Assembly: GCF_902859585.1 (NCBI RefSeq)
Contig: NZ_CADIJM010000001.1
Location: 990,149-1,054,148 of the forward strand
From: Achromobacter animicus
Lineage (GTDB): Bacteria > Pseudomonadota > Gammaproteobacteria > Burkholderiales > Burkholderiaceae_B
Reading direction: 5' to 3'
DNA: 64,000 nt
Under the pieces are notes generated by a model that did not search any database, was not told the origin of the DNA, and saw only the letters and a program-made list of their open reading frames with translations. Of the stretch, positions 35,055 to 46,093 are shown in pieces (the stretch's first letter is position 1; every line of letters starts with the position of its first letter). Position numbers and translations under genes: made by a program.

Positions 35055-37391
35055 TTAGAATCCGGTCCCGATCTGGAACTGGAAGCTTTGCTTGTCGTCG
35101 CCCGGCTTGGAATTGAGCGGCCGCGCATAAGACAACTGCAGCGGACCCATCGGCGATTGCCAGGACAGGCCCACGCCCGCCGAGAAACGCCAGCCGCACG
35201 GATCTTCGACCTCGGTATTGTCCCGGCCGCCCGTGCAGGAGAGGCCGCTGCCTGCCGACACCTGACCGGCGTCGCTGAAAATGAACCAACGCAACGTGCG
35301 GTCCTTGGACGCGCCCGGGAACGGCAGGTAGAGCTGCGCGTTTGCCACGATGCGGCGCGTGCCGCCCAGGTAGTCGCCCGTCTTGACGTCGCGCGGACCC
35401 AGCGACGAGCCTTCATAGCCGCGGACGGTGCCGATACCGCCGGCATAGACGTTCTTGATGACCGGGTAATCGTTGCTGCCGTAGCTCCGGCCCCAATCAA
35501 CCATGCCGTTGAGCGCCAGCGTGTACGAGCCGCCCAGCGGCACGTAGTACTGCTGCTGCGCCGTCAGCATGGTGTATTGCAGGTCGACGGTCGACAGGTC
35601 GGCCTTCAGGCGCGTGTACGAACCCTTGGTCGGCGCCAGCGCGCTGTCACGCGTGTCCTTGGACCAGCCGGCGCTGAAAATCACCGAATTGGTCGAATCG
35701 CCATACTGGTCGACGAAGTGCTCGTAGGCCGCCGGCGAGTTGTTGTACAGGTCGATCTGGTTGCGTTCGAAGTTGGCGCCCAGGAAGACGCGGTCATACT
35801 CCGAGATCGGGATACCGAAGTTCATGCCGAGGCCCATGGCCTTGACGCGGTAGTCACCGTCGTTGTTGTTCCAGGGCTCGGTCACGCGGTAGTACGCGGA
35901 TGTGGTGCGGCTGATGCCGTCCTTGGTCCAGTATGGATCGGTGTGCGACAGCACCACCGCGCGGTTCGTCTTGCTGGTGTTCAGTTGCAGCGTCAGGTTG
36001 GTGCCGCTGCCGAAGACGTTGTCTTCGCTGATGCCAGCCGACAGAATCGCCTTTTCGGACGAGCCGTAGCCCACGCCCAGGTTGATCATGCCGGTGGGCT
36101 TTTCCTTCACGTCGACGTTGACGTCGACCTGGTCGGGCGAGCCCGGGACCGGATCGGTCTTGACGTTGACGTCGCTGAAGTAACCCAGGCGGTCGACGCG
36201 GTCGCGCGAAGTCTTGATGTCGGCGGCGTCGTACCAGGCGGCTTCCTGCTGGCGCATTTCGCGGCGCACGACTTCGTCGCGGGTACGGGTGTTGCCGCCG
36301 ATCTGGATGCGGCGCACATAGACGCGGCGGCTCGGATCAACGTAGAAGGTCAGGTCGGCTTCGTGCTTGGCGCGGTCGAGCTGCGGGTTCGGGTTGACGT
36401 TGGCGAACGCGTAGCCCAGTTCACCCAGGTAGTCGGTGATCGCCTTGGCGGAATCGTTGGTCTTGGCGGCCGAGAAGGTCTCGCCCGCCTTGATCTGCAC
36501 CAGGTCGTTGATTTCCTTGTCCAGGCCCAGCAGGTTTCCCGCCAGCTTTACGCTGCGCACCTTGTAGGGCTCGCCTTCATGGACGGTGATCGTGATGCGG
36601 ATATCCTTGCGGTCCGGCGAAATGGTGACTTGCGGCGGCTCGACCGAGAACTCAAGGTAACCCTGATCCAGGTAGAACGAGCGCAGGCGTTCGAGGTCGC
36701 CCTCGAGCTTTTCGCGCGAGTATTTGTCGGTATCCGTGTACCAGGTCAGCCAGCCCGGGGTGGTGAGCTTGAATTCGTCCAGCAGATCGCTTTCGGAGAA
36801 GGCTTTATTGCCGACGAAACGAATTTCCTGGATGCGGGCGACCGAGCCCTCGAACACATCGAAACTGACGCCGACGCGATTGCGCGGCAGCGGCGTGACG
36901 GTGGAGGTGACTTCGACGCCGTACTTGCCCTTGGACAGATACTGCTGTTTCAGTTCGTATTCAGCGCGCTCGAGCATGGAGCGGTCGAAAATGCGGCCTT
37001 CCGCAAAACCGACCTGGGCGAGCGACGTGGTGATGGCCTTGGAGTCGAACTCGCGCATGCCGTTGAAATTAACGGAGGCGATGGTCGGACGTTCCTGGAC
37101 GACCACGACGACGACATTATTGTCCGTCTGGATCTGAACGTCGGTGAAAAAGCCCGTGCCATACAAGCGGCGAATGGCTTCGGTGGCTTCTTCTTCGGTG
37201 AATTTCTCGCCGACTTTGACGGGAAGATAACCAAAGACGGTGCCGGCGTCTGTTCGTTGAATACCCTCTACGCGGATATCCCGCACGACAAAGGGTTCGA
37301 AGGCGTGGGCCAAGGCCGGCAACATCAATGCGGCGGCAACGAGACCCGGCAGTACACCCTTTTTGTGTTGAAACATCCGGCGAAAAGACAT
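35055..37391 (-). CDS. bamA: Outer-membrane protein assembly factor BamA
   Basis: Essential insertase for outer-membrane beta barrels. It has 778 residues: signal peptide (about 1-30), five POTRA domains (about 31-430; the first begins FVVRDIRVEGIQRTDAGTVF) and a 16-strand barrel with the VRGY motif (GGIGTVRGYEGSSLGPRD). It ends in aromatic Phe, typical of an outer-membrane signal. The ATG at 37391 is chosen; a TTG eight codons upstream is in frame. It sits between rseP and skp. Confidence 0.97.
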   Translation of the reverse strand: MSFRRMFQHKKGVLPGLVAAALMLPALAHAFEPFVVRDIRVEGIQRTDAGTVFGYLPVKVGEKFTEEEATEAIRRLYGTGFFTDVQIQTDNNVVVVVVQERPTIASVNFNGMREFDSKAITTSLAQVGFAEGRIFDRSMLERAEYELKQQYLSKGKYGVEVTSTVTPLPRNRVGVSFDVFEGSVARIQEIRFVGNKAFSESDLLDEFKLTTPGWLTWYTDTDKYSREKLEGDLERLRSFYLDQGYLEFSVEPPQVTISPDRKDIRITITVHEGEPYKVRSVKLAGNLLGLDKEINDLVQIKAGETFSAAKTNDSAKAITDYLGELGYAFANVNPNPQLDRAKHEADLTFYVDPSRRVYVRRIQIGGNTRTRDEVVRREMRQQEAAWYDAADIKTSRDRVDRLGYFSDVNVKTDPVPGSPDQVDVNVDVKEKPTGMINLGVGYGSSEKAILSAGISEDNVFGSGTNLTLQLNTSKTNRAVVLSHTDPYWTKDGISRTTSAYYRVTEPWNNNDGDYRVKAMGLGMNFGIPISEYDRVFLGANFERNQIDLYNNSPAAYEHFVDQYGDSTNSVIFSAGWSKDTRDSALAPTKGSYTRLKADLSTVDLQYTMLTAQQQYYVPLGGSYTLALNGMVDWGRSYGSNDYPVIKNVYAGGIGTVRGYEGSSLGPRDVKTGDYLGGTRRIVANAQLYLPFPGASKDRTLRWFIFSDAGQVSAGSGLSCTGGRDNTEVEDPCGWRFSAGVGLSWQSPMGPLQLSYARPLNSKPGDDKQSFQFQIGTGF

Positions 37392-37444
37392 CCTTGAGTA
37401 TCCTCGGTCGTGCAAATGGCGGGGGATTTTATGCTAAATCGCGT

Positions 37445-38776
37445 TCAAGTGAACAAACGCGTGAAATCGTTGAACAGCGCAAGCCCCATAAGGCTCGCCA
37501 ATATGCCTATGCCAGCGCGTTGTCCGATGTCGATCCATCTGGCAGGCGGGGGGCTGCCCCGCACAATTTCGACGAGATAGTACAGCAGATGGCCACCATC
37601 CAGCATAGGAATGGGAAGCAAATTTAAAACGCCAAGGCTGATACTGATCAATGCGATATAGGCGATATACGCAACAATGCCGATCCGGGCAGTCTGGCCG
37701 GCATAGTCGGCGATCGTGACCGGCCCGCTGACATTGCGCCACGACACGTCGCCCGTCACCATCCGGCCCATCATGCGCAGCGAAAACCAGGCGGTATCCC
37801 AGGTGCGGACGGCGCCGCGCCACAGGCTATCGAAGACGCCATAGCGCACCGTCACCATCGGCACGTTGCCGCCCAGCTGCACGCCGACGCGGCCGATCTC
37901 CTGACCGTTGACGACTTCGGGGCGAGGCGTGACGTTCAGGGTGATGCTGGCGCCGTCGCGCACCACGGTAAGCGCAAGCGGCTTCCCGGCGCTTTCCTGA
38001 ATTTGCTTGACGAGTGCGCCGGTATCAGGGGCCGGCTGGCCATTCACGGCCACGACCAGATCGCCGGCGCGCAGGCCCGCGGCCTGCCCTTCACCGCCGT
38101 CGATCACGGCGCGCACCGCGGGCTTGGGTTGAGCCAGACGAACACCAGCGGCGGCGAGCGGGTCGCCCTCGGCCGGGTCCATCGTGTTGGGGGGAAGGTC
38201 GAGTTCGCGCTGCTGAACGGCGCCGGACGGGGTGCTGACCTCGATGCTGGCGCGCCCACCGGTGGACATCACGTCCATCAGGCGCCAGCGGGCGTCGGAC
38301 CACGATGCGACTTCCTGGCCGTCGATGGCCAGGATGCGATCGCCGCCCAGCAGACCCGCGCGGGCGGCAGGCGTCTCGGCGGCGGGCGGCGCGATGATGG
38401 CGACGGGCTCCTCGGTGCCGGCCATGTTCAGGCCCGCATAAAGAAACACCGCAAGTATCAGATTGAAGATGGGACCGGCCGCCACGATGGCGATGCGCTG
38501 CCCGACCGGCTTGGTGTTGAATGCCGACGCCGCCACGGTGGGCGAAGCTCCGGGCGGCGCGTCGTCCAGCATCTTGACGTAACCGCCCAGCGGCAGCGCG
38601 GAAACCGCCCATTCGGTGCCGTGCCGGTCGGTGCGGCGCAGGATGACCTTGCCAAAGCCGACTGAGAAACGCAGGACCTTCACGCCACACAGGCGGGCAA
38701 CCCAATAGTGCCCAAGCTCATGGAAAATGATCAGTGAGCCAAGCGCTACGGCAAAGGCCAGCAGGGTGAAAAGCAT
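37445..38776 (-). CDS. rseP: Site-2 protease RseP
   Basis: Intramembrane zinc metalloprotease that cuts anti-sigma factor RseA in the envelope stress response. It has 443 residues. HELGH near residue 20 binds zinc, GGYVKMLDD is a membrane-edge element, two PDZ domains lie in the middle (about 125-290), and LNLLPIPMLDGGHLLYYL carries the third zinc ligand. Between dxr and bamA, the conserved order. Confidence 0.97.
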   Translation of the reverse strand: MLFTLLAFAVALGSLIIFHELGHYWVARLCGVKVLRFSVGFGKVILRRTDRHGTEWAVSALPLGGYVKMLDDAPPGASPTVAASAFNTKPVGQRIAIVAAGPIFNLILAVFLYAGLNMAGTEEPVAIIAPPAAETPAARAGLLGGDRILAIDGQEVASWSDARWRLMDVMSTGGRASIEVSTPSGAVQQRELDLPPNTMDPAEGDPLAAAGVRLAQPKPAVRAVIDGGEGQAAGLRAGDLVVAVNGQPAPDTGALVKQIQESAGKPLALTVVRDGASITLNVTPRPEVVNGQEIGRVGVQLGGNVPMVTVRYGVFDSLWRGAVRTWDTAWFSLRMMGRMVTGDVSWRNVSGPVTIADYAGQTARIGIVAYIAYIALISISLGVLNLLPIPMLDGGHLLYYLVEIVRGSPPPARWIDIGQRAGIGILASLMGLALFNDFTRLFT

Positions 38777-38818
38777 GGGGTCGGAATCTAGGAAATCAGA
38801 GGCAGGCGCGGCCCGCTA

Positions 38819-40018
38819 TCAGGCCAGTCCGAGGTTGCCCGAAAAGGCGCGCGCCTCGGCGTCAAGCGCAAGTACGTCGTCAAGACTGCTGAGCGTAACA
38901 GATGCCTGCCGTGCTTGCCACTCGAGCGCTGCCTCGATGACCCGCGGAATCCAGGTATAGGCAAGCCGGCCTTCCAGGAAGGCGTCGACCGCAACTTCAT
39001 TCGCGGCGTTGAGCGCCACGCAGGCGCCCTGCCCCGCCCGCATTGCGGCGAACGAATGGGCCAGGCAAGGAAAGCGGGTCAGATCCGGCTTTTCAAAGTC
39101 GAGCCGGCCATGGCGGGTCAGGTCCAGCGGACCGACGCCGCTCTCGATGCGATCGGGGAATCCAAGACCGTAGGCAATGGGCGTGCGCATGTCGGGCTGT
39201 CCCAACTGCGCGAGAACGGAGCCGTCGTCGTACTCAACCATTGAATGCACGACGCTCTGCGGGTGCACCACCACGTCGATCCGATCGGCGGGCATTGCGA
39301 ACAGCCAATGGGCTTCGATGACCTCCAGGCCTTTGTTCAGCATGGTGGCCGAGTCCACGGAGATCTTGCGGCCCATGCTCCAGTTGGGATGGGCGCAAGC
39401 TTGCTCGGGCGTGACGTCGTGCAGGTCTTCGAGATCGCGCCCGCGGAACGGGCCACCCGACGCGGTCAGCAGCAGGCGCCGCACACCCTTTGCCGGACTA
39501 TGCGGCGCATCGGCGCGTCCTTGGTGCGGCAAGCACTGGAAGATGGCGTTGTGTTCGCTATCGATAGGCAGCAGTTCGGCGCCGTTATCGCGGATTGCCT
39601 GCATGAACAGTGTGCCGGCGGCAACCAGCGCCTCTTTGTTGGCCAGCAGTACGCGCTTGCCTGCACGCGCGGCGGCCAGTGCAGACGGCAAGCCTGCGGC
39701 GCCGACGATGGCGGCCATGACGGCGTCGCATTGGGGGTCCGCAGCCGTGTCGGCCAGCGCCTGCGCGCCGACGCGGATCTCGGGCATGGGCTGTCCGCCC
39801 GGCCACGCGTCGATGAATTTCTGACGGGCGGCGGTGTCGGGCACCACCACGACGGCAGCCCGGCTGGCCAGCGCCTGCTCGGCAAGGCGCTGCATCCGGC
39901 TGTGCGCCGACAGCGCATAAACCGCCATCCGCTCCGGATGGCGAGCAATTACGTCCAGCGTGCTTTCACCGATGGATCCGGTCGATCCCAGCACGACGAC
40001 ACGTTGAAAAGCCGTCAA
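38819..40018 (-). CDS. dxr: 1-deoxy-D-xylulose-5-phosphate reductoisomerase
   Basis: Commits DXP to the MEP isoprenoid pathway, giving 2-C-methylerythritol 4-phosphate with NADPH. It has 399 residues: [20 protein letters not shown] is the NADPH fold, [10 protein letters not shown] the substrate loop, and [20 protein letters not shown] the metal and substrate region. The likely start is a TTG at 40018 overlapping the cdsA stop, with CTGGAG upstream; a rare start codon could hold its level down. Confidence 0.95.
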   Translation of the reverse strand: MTAFQRVVVLGSTGSIGESTLDVIARHPERMAVYALSAHSRMQRLAEQALASRAAVVVVPDTAARQKFIDAWPGGQPMPEIRVGAQALADTAADPQCDAVMAAIVGAAGLPSALAAARAGKRVLLANKEALVAAGTLFMQAIRDNGAELLPIDSEHNAIFQCLPHQGRADAPHSPAKGVRRLLLTASGGPFRGRDLEDLHDVTPEQACAHPNWSMGRKISVDSATMLNKGLEVIEAHWLFAMPADRIDVVVHPQSVVHSMVEYDDGSVLAQLGQPDMRTPIAYGLGFPDRIESGVGPLDLTRHGRLDFEKPDLTRFPCLAHSFAAMRAGQGACVALNAANEVAVDAFLEGRLAYTWIPRVIEAALEWQARQASVTLSSLDDVLALDAEARAFSGNLGLA

Positions 40019-40872
40019 AACAAGACTCCAGACAAAAGTAGCGCGAACGGCGCGACGGGCAGGATCGCATCGATGCGGTCATACACACCGCCATGGCCAG
40101 GCAAGAGCGTGCTGGAATCCTTGCGGCCCGCGCGTCGCTTGAGCAGCGATTCGAACAGGTCTCCCACAATGGACAGCACGCCCAGAACAGCGGCGATCGG
40201 CAATGCAAGCCAGAAGGTCCAGCGTTCGACCAGGGCATGACCGAAGGTGCCGTCCCACAGGCTGGACAAGCCAATCCACACCACCGCGCCCAGGACGCCG
40301 GCAATGGCGCCTTCAATGGTCTTGCCGGGACTCACGCGCGGAGCCAGTTTACGCTTGCCGAAGGCCCGGCCGGCAAAATATGCCGCAATATCAGCCACCC
40401 AGACGAGGGCGAGGAGGGACACGACGAACACCGCGCCGCGCGCCACGTACATCTGGGCCAGAACCGCCCAGGCGGCAAACGCGGCCGGCACGGAGAAGAC
40501 CGACCAGGCCAGACTGGCCGGCGGCGCATCGGAACGCCCGCGCACCACGGCGGCCACGCCGCCGAACAGCCAGACGGCCGAGACGGCAGGAACCAGGTAG
40601 CGCAGCACCCAGCCCGGATCGCCGGCGCCGCTACGGTCGCCCGCCAGCCAGGCGGAGGTCAGCACCAGCATGCCGGCGAACAGCAGCACGGCGACGCCGA
40701 TGGAAATGACGGGGGATGGCGGTTGCGGCAGCGTCAGGCGCAGCCACTCCCAATTGGCGCAGGCGGCCGCAAGGGCCAGCAACGCGACGAACCACCATGG
40801 ATTGGCGCTCGCCATGGCGGCGGCCAGAATGGCCAACAAAACGACGGCGGTAACGATACGCTGGCCCAGCAT
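40015..40872 (-). CDS. cdsA: Phosphatidate cytidylyltransferase
   Basis: Makes CDP-diacylglycerol, precursor of all phospholipids, at the inner membrane. It has 285 residues with six to eight membrane helices. The C-terminal signature is complete: [20 protein letters not shown] followed by GVYDRID. It lies between uppS and dxr; the end overlaps dxr. Confidence 0.96.
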   Translation of the reverse strand: MLGQRIVTAVVLLAILAAAMASANPWWFVALLALAAACANWEWLRLTLPQPPSPVISIGVAVLLFAGMLVLTSAWLAGDRSGAGDPGWVLRYLVPAVSAVWLFGGVAAVVRGRSDAPPASLAWSVFSVPAAFAAWAVLAQMYVARGAVFVVSLLALVWVADIAAYFAGRAFGKRKLAPRVSPGKTIEGAIAGVLGAVVWIGLSSLWDGTFGHALVERWTFWLALPIAAVLGVLSIVGDLFESLLKRRAGRKDSSTLLPGHGGVYDRIDAILPVAPFALLLSGVLF

Positions 40873-40923
40873 GTGACGGTCTCCTCTTGTGCTGCCTGGA
40901 AAGACGCGCGCGTCGCGATCAGC

Positions 40924-41688
40924 CTATTTGGCGGCGGCTTCGCTGACTTGGGCGCTGGTGCGGCCGAAGCGGCGCTCGCGCGTGCGGTACCAATCAAAGG
41001 CGGCCATGAGTTCATTGGCGCCGAAATCCGGCCAATAGCGATCCGTGAAGTAGAACTCCGCGTACGCCATCTGCCAGATCAGGAAATTGGAAATGCGCTG
41101 TTCGCCGCCGGTGCGGATGAACAGGTCGGGCTCGGGAGCCCATGCCATGGAAAGATGCCTGGAAAGGCGCTCTTCGTCCACCCGGTCAGGGTGCGCCGCG
41201 AGGTCGGGCTCGGCCGCCAGCATGGCTCGGGTGGCTTGCAGGATGTCCCAACGGCCGCCGTAGTTGGCGGCGACAGTCAGGTGCAGCCGGTCGTTGTGCG
41301 CGGTGCGTTCCTGGGCAGCGGCAATGAGCTCGCGCAGGCGCGGCTCGAAGGCGCTCAGGTCGCCGATCACGTGCAGACGCACGCCCTGCTCTTGCAGCTT
41401 GCCGACTTCACGCTCAAGCGCCTGCACGAACAGGCGCATCAGCAGCGACACCTCTTCGGCCGGTCGGCGCCAGTTCTCGGAACTGAACGCGAACAACGTC
41501 AGGTAACGCACGCCTGCACGTCCGCAGGCCTCGACCACGCGCCGGACGGCCTGCACGCCCTTGGCATGCCCGGCAGTGCGAGGCAGCAGGCGCCGCGTCG
41601 CCCAGCGTCCGTTGCCATCCATGATGATGGCGACGTGCTCGGGGATGTCACGGATATCGGGGACCGCCTGAGTCGAACTGGTTGCCAT
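40924..41688 (-). CDS. uppS: Undecaprenyl diphosphate synthase
   Basis: Cis-prenyltransferase making the C55 carrier lipid for peptidoglycan and O-antigen. It has 254 residues. [16 protein letters not shown] holds the catalytic Asp, [16 protein letters not shown] is the second conserved block and [20 protein letters not shown] the pyrophosphate-binding block. First gene of the cdsA-dxr-rseP-bamA string; a 175-base gap separates it from frr. Confidence 0.97.
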   Translation of the reverse strand: MATSSTQAVPDIRDIPEHVAIIMDGNGRWATRRLLPRTAGHAKGVQAVRRVVEACGRAGVRYLTLFAFSSENWRRPAEEVSLLMRLFVQALEREVGKLQEQGVRLHVIGDLSAFEPRLRELIAAAQERTAHNDRLHLTVAANYGGRWDILQATRAMLAAEPDLAAHPDRVDEERLSRHLSMAWAPEPDLFIRTGGEQRISNFLIWQMAYAEFYFTDRYWPDFGANELMAAFDWYRTRERRFGRTSAQVSEAAAK

Positions 41689-41863
41689 TAGTTTGGGGAC
41701 TGCGCGCGGCGGACCGGCGAAAAAGACGAATACGGGAAAAAACCTGCGCCGTCGATTCCATCGCTACGAGGAAGTACCGCGAGGCAATGGACGGGACGGC
41801 GCATGTGCAATGAAATCCTGACGCCAGGCGGGCCGCAATGCGACGCCTCGTGGCGTGCTGGGA

Positions 41864-42424
41864 TTATACGGTCATGATTTCGGCTTCTTTCTGGACGACC
41901 ATCTTGTCGATGTCGGCGACGGCGCGATCCGTCAGCTTCTGGACGTCATCTTGCGAACGACGCTCGTCGTCCTCGGAGATTTCCTTGTCCTTGACCAGCT
42001 TCTTGAGCGCTTCGTTGGCCTCGCGGCGCAGGTTCCGCACCGCGATCTTGGCGTCTTCGCCTTCGCTGCGCACGACCTTGGTCAGGTCGCGGCGGCGCTC
42101 TTCGGTCAGCGCGGGCATCGGCACGCGGATCGTGTCGCCCATGGAGATGGGGTTCAGACCCAGGTCCGACTCACGGATGGCCTTTTCGATCGGGCCGGCC
42201 ATGTGCTTTTCGTACGGCTGCAGGCTGATGGTGCGGGCGTCGACCAGGTTCACGTTGGCGACCTGGCCCACCGGCACGGGCGAACCGTAGTATTCGACCT
42301 GCACGTGGTCCAGGATGCCGGTGTGGGCGCGGCCCGTGCGGATCTTGGCCAGGTTGGTCTTGAGCGTATCAAGCGACTTGGCCATTCTGGCCTCGGCGGA
42401 TTTGCGGATTTCTGCTGCGCTCAT
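41864..42424 (-). CDS. frr: Ribosome-recycling factor
   Basis: With EF-G, splits the post-termination ribosome. It has 186 residues: [40 protein letters not shown] and [14 protein letters not shown] are all conserved, and the three-helix arms are full length. It is 15 bases after pyrH, the standard pyrH-frr pair. Confidence 0.97.
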   Translation of the reverse strand: MSAAEIRKSAEARMAKSLDTLKTNLAKIRTGRAHTGILDHVQVEYYGSPVPVGQVANVNLVDARTISLQPYEKHMAGPIEKAIRESDLGLNPISMGDTIRVPMPALTEERRRDLTKVVRSEGEDAKIAVRNLRREANEALKKLVKDKEISEDDERRSQDDVQKLTDRAVADIDKMVVQKEAEIMTV

Positions 42425-42439
42425 GGAATTTCCTTTTCT

Positions 42440-43324
<885 letters not shown>

Positions 43325-43335
43325 CTACCTAGAGG

Positions 43336-44214
43336 TCAGGCGGCGCCAGCGGCGGCGGCGGCAACCTCAGCGGCAAAGTCGCTGGTCTTCTTCTCGATAC
43401 CTTCGCCGACGACAAACAGCACGAACTTGCTGATCGACGCGCCCTTTTCCTTCAGGTGCTGTTCGACCGTGTGCTTGTCGCTCTTGACGAAGGGCTGCGA
43501 CAGCAGCGTCACTTCCTTCAGGAACTTCACGACCGAGCCTTCCACCATCTTGGCGACGATGTCGGCCGGCTTGCCGGATTCAGCGGCCTTCTGCTCGGCA
43601 ACCGAGCGCTCGGCAGCGATGTCGGCCGGGTTCACGCCGTCGGCGTTCAGGGCCTTGGGCTTGGTGGCGGCGATGTGCATCGCCAGGTCCTTGCCCACTT
43701 CTTCGGCGCCGGTGTATTCGACCAGCACGCCGATCTTGCCGCCGTGCACGTAGCTGGCCAGCGAGTTGGCGGTCTCGATGCGCTCGAAGCGGCGGATCGA
43801 GATGTTTTCGCCGATCTTGCCGATCAGGGCGGTGCGGGTGGTTTCGACGGTGCCTTCACCGTACGGCAGCGCCGACAGCGCGGCGACGTCGGCCGGGTTC
43901 TGCGTCGCGACCAGTTCGGCCAGCTTGTTCACGAAGCCGACGAAGTCGTCGTTCTTGGCGACGAAGTCGGTTTCGCAGTTGATTTCGATGACGGCGCCCT
44001 TCTTGGCGTCGGCGGAGATGAACAGACCGATCAGGCCTTCGGCGGTGACGCGGGCAGCAGCCTTGCTGGCCTTGTTGCCCAGCTTGACGCGCAGGATTTC
44101 CTCGGCGCGGGCCAGGTCACCTTCGGCTTCCGTCAGGGCCTTCTTGCATTCCATCATGGGCGCGTCAGTCTTTTCGCGAAGTTCCTTGACCAGGGCAGCG
44201 GTAATTTCAGCCAT
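43336..44214 (-). CDS. tsf: Translation elongation factor Ts
   Basis: Guanine-nucleotide exchange factor for EF-Tu. It has 292 residues. [18 protein letters not shown] is the N-terminal UBA-like module, and [18 protein letters not shown] holds the TDFV element that pries open EF-Tu. Follows rpsB by 180 bases and ends in a strong terminator. Confidence 0.97.
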   Translation of the reverse strand: MAEITAALVKELREKTDAPMMECKKALTEAEGDLARAEEILRVKLGNKASKAAARVTAEGLIGLFISADAKKGAVIEINCETDFVAKNDDFVGFVNKLAELVATQNPADVAALSALPYGEGTVETTRTALIGKIGENISIRRFERIETANSLASYVHGGKIGVLVEYTGAEEVGKDLAMHIAATKPKALNADGVNPADIAAERSVAEQKAAESGKPADIVAKMVEGSVVKFLKEVTLLSQPFVKSDKHTVEQHLKEKGASISKFVLFVVGEGIEKKTSDFAAEVAAAAAGAA

Positions 44215-44240
44215 GTTTGCTCCAAATTTTGCTAAGACAC

Positions 44241-44296
44241 GCCCCGGCGGGCCGGGGCTGTGATTTGATTCGATGGGACGCCCGCACTGGGCGGGC
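44241..44296 (-). promoter_or_regulatory. Two hairpins between rpsB and tsf
   Basis: GCCCCGG-CGGG-CCGGGGC (44241-44258) and GCCCGC-ACTGG-GCGGGC (44280-44296) form stable stems in the 180-base rpsB-tsf spacer. No T run follows directly, so they may be partial terminators or processing sites that make rpsB more abundant than tsf, as known for E. coli; this is inference. Confidence 0.4.
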
Positions 44297-44394
44297 CTGG
44301 AAGATGGGAGCCCAGCTTCGCAGCGCCGACGGGGCGGAAACGGGCCGGTTTCGGCGCCGCTTCCAGACCTTACCCGCCGGACATGACAACCGGC

Positions 44395-45144
44395 TTAGGC
44401 CTGGTTGTCTTGAACTTCGACGAACTCTTCCTGACCTTCGCCCAGTTCTTCGACCAGACCGTTCAGGTTTTGCTCGCGGCCTTCCAGGACGGCGTCGGCG
44501 ATGCCCTTGGCGTACAGCGCGATGGCCTTGGCCGAGTCGTCGTTGCCGGGGATGACGTAGTCGATACCTTCGGGCGAGTGGTTGGTGTCAACCACGGCGA
44601 CCACGGGGATGCCCAGCGTCTTGGCTTCGGCGATGGCGATCTTGTGGTAGCCGACGTCGATCACGAACATGGCATCGGGCAGACCGTTCATGTCCTTGAT
44701 GCCGCCGATCGACTTGTTCAGCTTGTCCAGTTCGCGTTGGAACAGCAGGCCTTCCTTCTTGATCATGCGCTCGGCGCCGCCTTCGGCGACAACGGCTTCC
44801 ATGTCCTTCAGGCGCTTGACCGAGGTCTTGACCGTCTTGAAGTTGGTCAGCATGCCGCCGAGCCAGCGGGCGTCGACGAAGGGCATGCCGCAACGGGCGG
44901 CTTCGGCGGCGACCAGCTCGCGAGCGGCGCGCTTCGTGCCGACGAACAGGATGTTGCCGCCGCGAGCAGCCAGCTGCTTCACGAACTTGGTGGCTTCCTG
45001 GTACTTATCAACCGTCTTTTCGAGGTTGATGATGTGAATCTTGTTGCGGTGGCCGAAGATGTACTGCGACATCTTGGGGTTCCAGTAACGGGTCTGGTGA
45101 CCAAAGTGGACACCCGCTTCCAGCATTTCGCGCATCAAAGACAT
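44395..45144 (-). CDS. rpsB: 30S ribosomal protein S2
   Basis: Small-subunit protein of 249 residues binding at the head-body junction. [39 protein letters not shown] and [16 protein letters not shown] are diagnostic. It heads the rpsB-tsf pair. The 5' leader contains three small hairpins that may carry S2 autoregulation. Confidence 0.98.
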   Translation of the reverse strand: MSLMREMLEAGVHFGHQTRYWNPKMSQYIFGHRNKIHIINLEKTVDKYQEATKFVKQLAARGGNILFVGTKRAARELVAAEAARCGMPFVDARWLGGMLTNFKTVKTSVKRLKDMEAVVAEGGAERMIKKEGLLFQRELDKLNKSIGGIKDMNGLPDAMFVIDVGYHKIAIAEAKTLGIPVVAVVDTNHSPEGIDYVIPGNDDSAKAIALYAKGIADAVLEGREQNLNGLVEELGEGQEEFVEVQDNQA

Positions 45145-45184
45145 TTAATTCTCCAAGGGTTGGTTTCTTGCGCCGCACCTGCAT

Positions 45185-45241
45185 CAGCATCCTGCTGACA
45201 CCCTGGGTGGTGTTGCGCGCGATTTCCCGCAAAAACGCGGG
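45185..45241 (-). promoter_or_regulatory. Structured rpsB leader, candidate S2-binding element
   Basis: On the minus strand the leader shows CCCGC-loop-GCGGG (45226-45241), ACACC-loop-GGTGT (45198-45213) and CAGCA-GGA-TGCTG (45185-45197), stacked 41-97 bases ahead of the rpsB ATG. S2 represses its own mRNA through stacked leader hairpins in gammaproteobacteria; the same principle is inferred here. Confidence 0.45.
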
Positions 45242-46030
45242 ATGACAAAAATTTTAACCGGGCCGGCCGATCACTGCCGCAATAACTACGACGCTCCAGG
45301 CGTGTTGCCTGTAGCGGCGCGCCTTTAACGACTTCTACTACGCTGCCGCGATAAACCCAGACGGCCGCCACACGACAAGAGACTTGCATTGCGTCTGTCC
45401 GACACTCCAGGAGTTTCCTGGAAGTTTCTTCGAGACGCACCCGGAGTTGTTTTGTTGGCGGCGAAATCCAGTTCTTCGCAAACGTGGCCGCTAGGCCCGC
45501 CCGCGCATCAGGCCGCTGTGGCAGTTCTTAAGGACCCCTTTCAGGATGCGCTTTTCAGCACACGCTTTTCAGCACACGCTTCTAAGCACGATTCCAAGAA
45601 CTTAATCCAGCGCCCATACCGAACCTGCATCGCCGCTCGAAAACACTTCCGGGCTTGCAAGCACACCGCGCCCAGCCAGTGTCGGCATCCATGCCCCAAG
45701 CGCCATGCCAAAAGCTTCATGCCCTAAGCGCATCCAGCCGGATCTCCGTTTGTCGCCCACTTTTTCCTCAACACCAGCAGCCTGCCCGAATTCGCTCCAC
45801 AACCTTCGCTTGCGGTGAAACTTCAGGGCTTGCCGCGGTATCTCAAGAAAGAACCGCGCGAAACCAGACTTCCTGCCGGGTGTGCACTAGAACCTCTGCT
45901 CTAGACCTGTGCTTTGGACCCAAAGGCCAGCACCCGCCGGGTTTGGCTGGGAGCCCGGATGTTCCCACCCTGACGGATGTTCTTGTCCTGACTCTTCTTG
46001 CCGGTAACCCGATTGCTCCCCAAATTTTTA
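45242..46030. other. Long intergenic region between rpsB and map without a recognised gene
   Basis: About 790 bases with no protein-like reading frame on either strand; the frames present lack family sequence and normal codon use. Base composition is visibly less GC-rich than the flanking genes. It holds a 14-bp tandem repeat (45551-45590) but no tRNA or recognisable small RNA. It could carry the rpsB and map promoters and an unannotated small RNA. Confidence 0.6.
45551..45590. repeat. 14-bp tandem repeat in the rpsB-map gap
   Basis: CTTTTCAGCACACG occurs twice head to tail (45551-45564 and 45565-45578) and a third decayed copy, CTTCTAAGCACG, follows to 45590. Confidence 0.9.
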
Positions 46031-46038
46031 GGGAAGCC

Positions 46039-46044
46039 TATAAT
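46039..46044 (+). promoter_or_regulatory. Candidate -10 element of map
   Basis: A perfect TATAAT 50 bases ahead of the map ATG in a locally AT-rich stretch. The nearest TTG-type -35 (TTGCTC at 46013) is 20 bases away, longer than ideal. Confidence 0.5.
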
Positions 46045-46093
46045 TCTACTATTCTTTCAAGCAGACATTCAAGCGACTCGTCGCAAGCATTCC

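Noticed and set aside
35031-37397. Long open frame opposite bamA
   Set aside because: Same antisense effect of GC-rich codon use; bamA is unmistakable.
45389-45727. 112-codon frame in the rpsB-map gap
   Set aside because: No ribosome-binding site, no family resemblance, composition unlike the coding regions.
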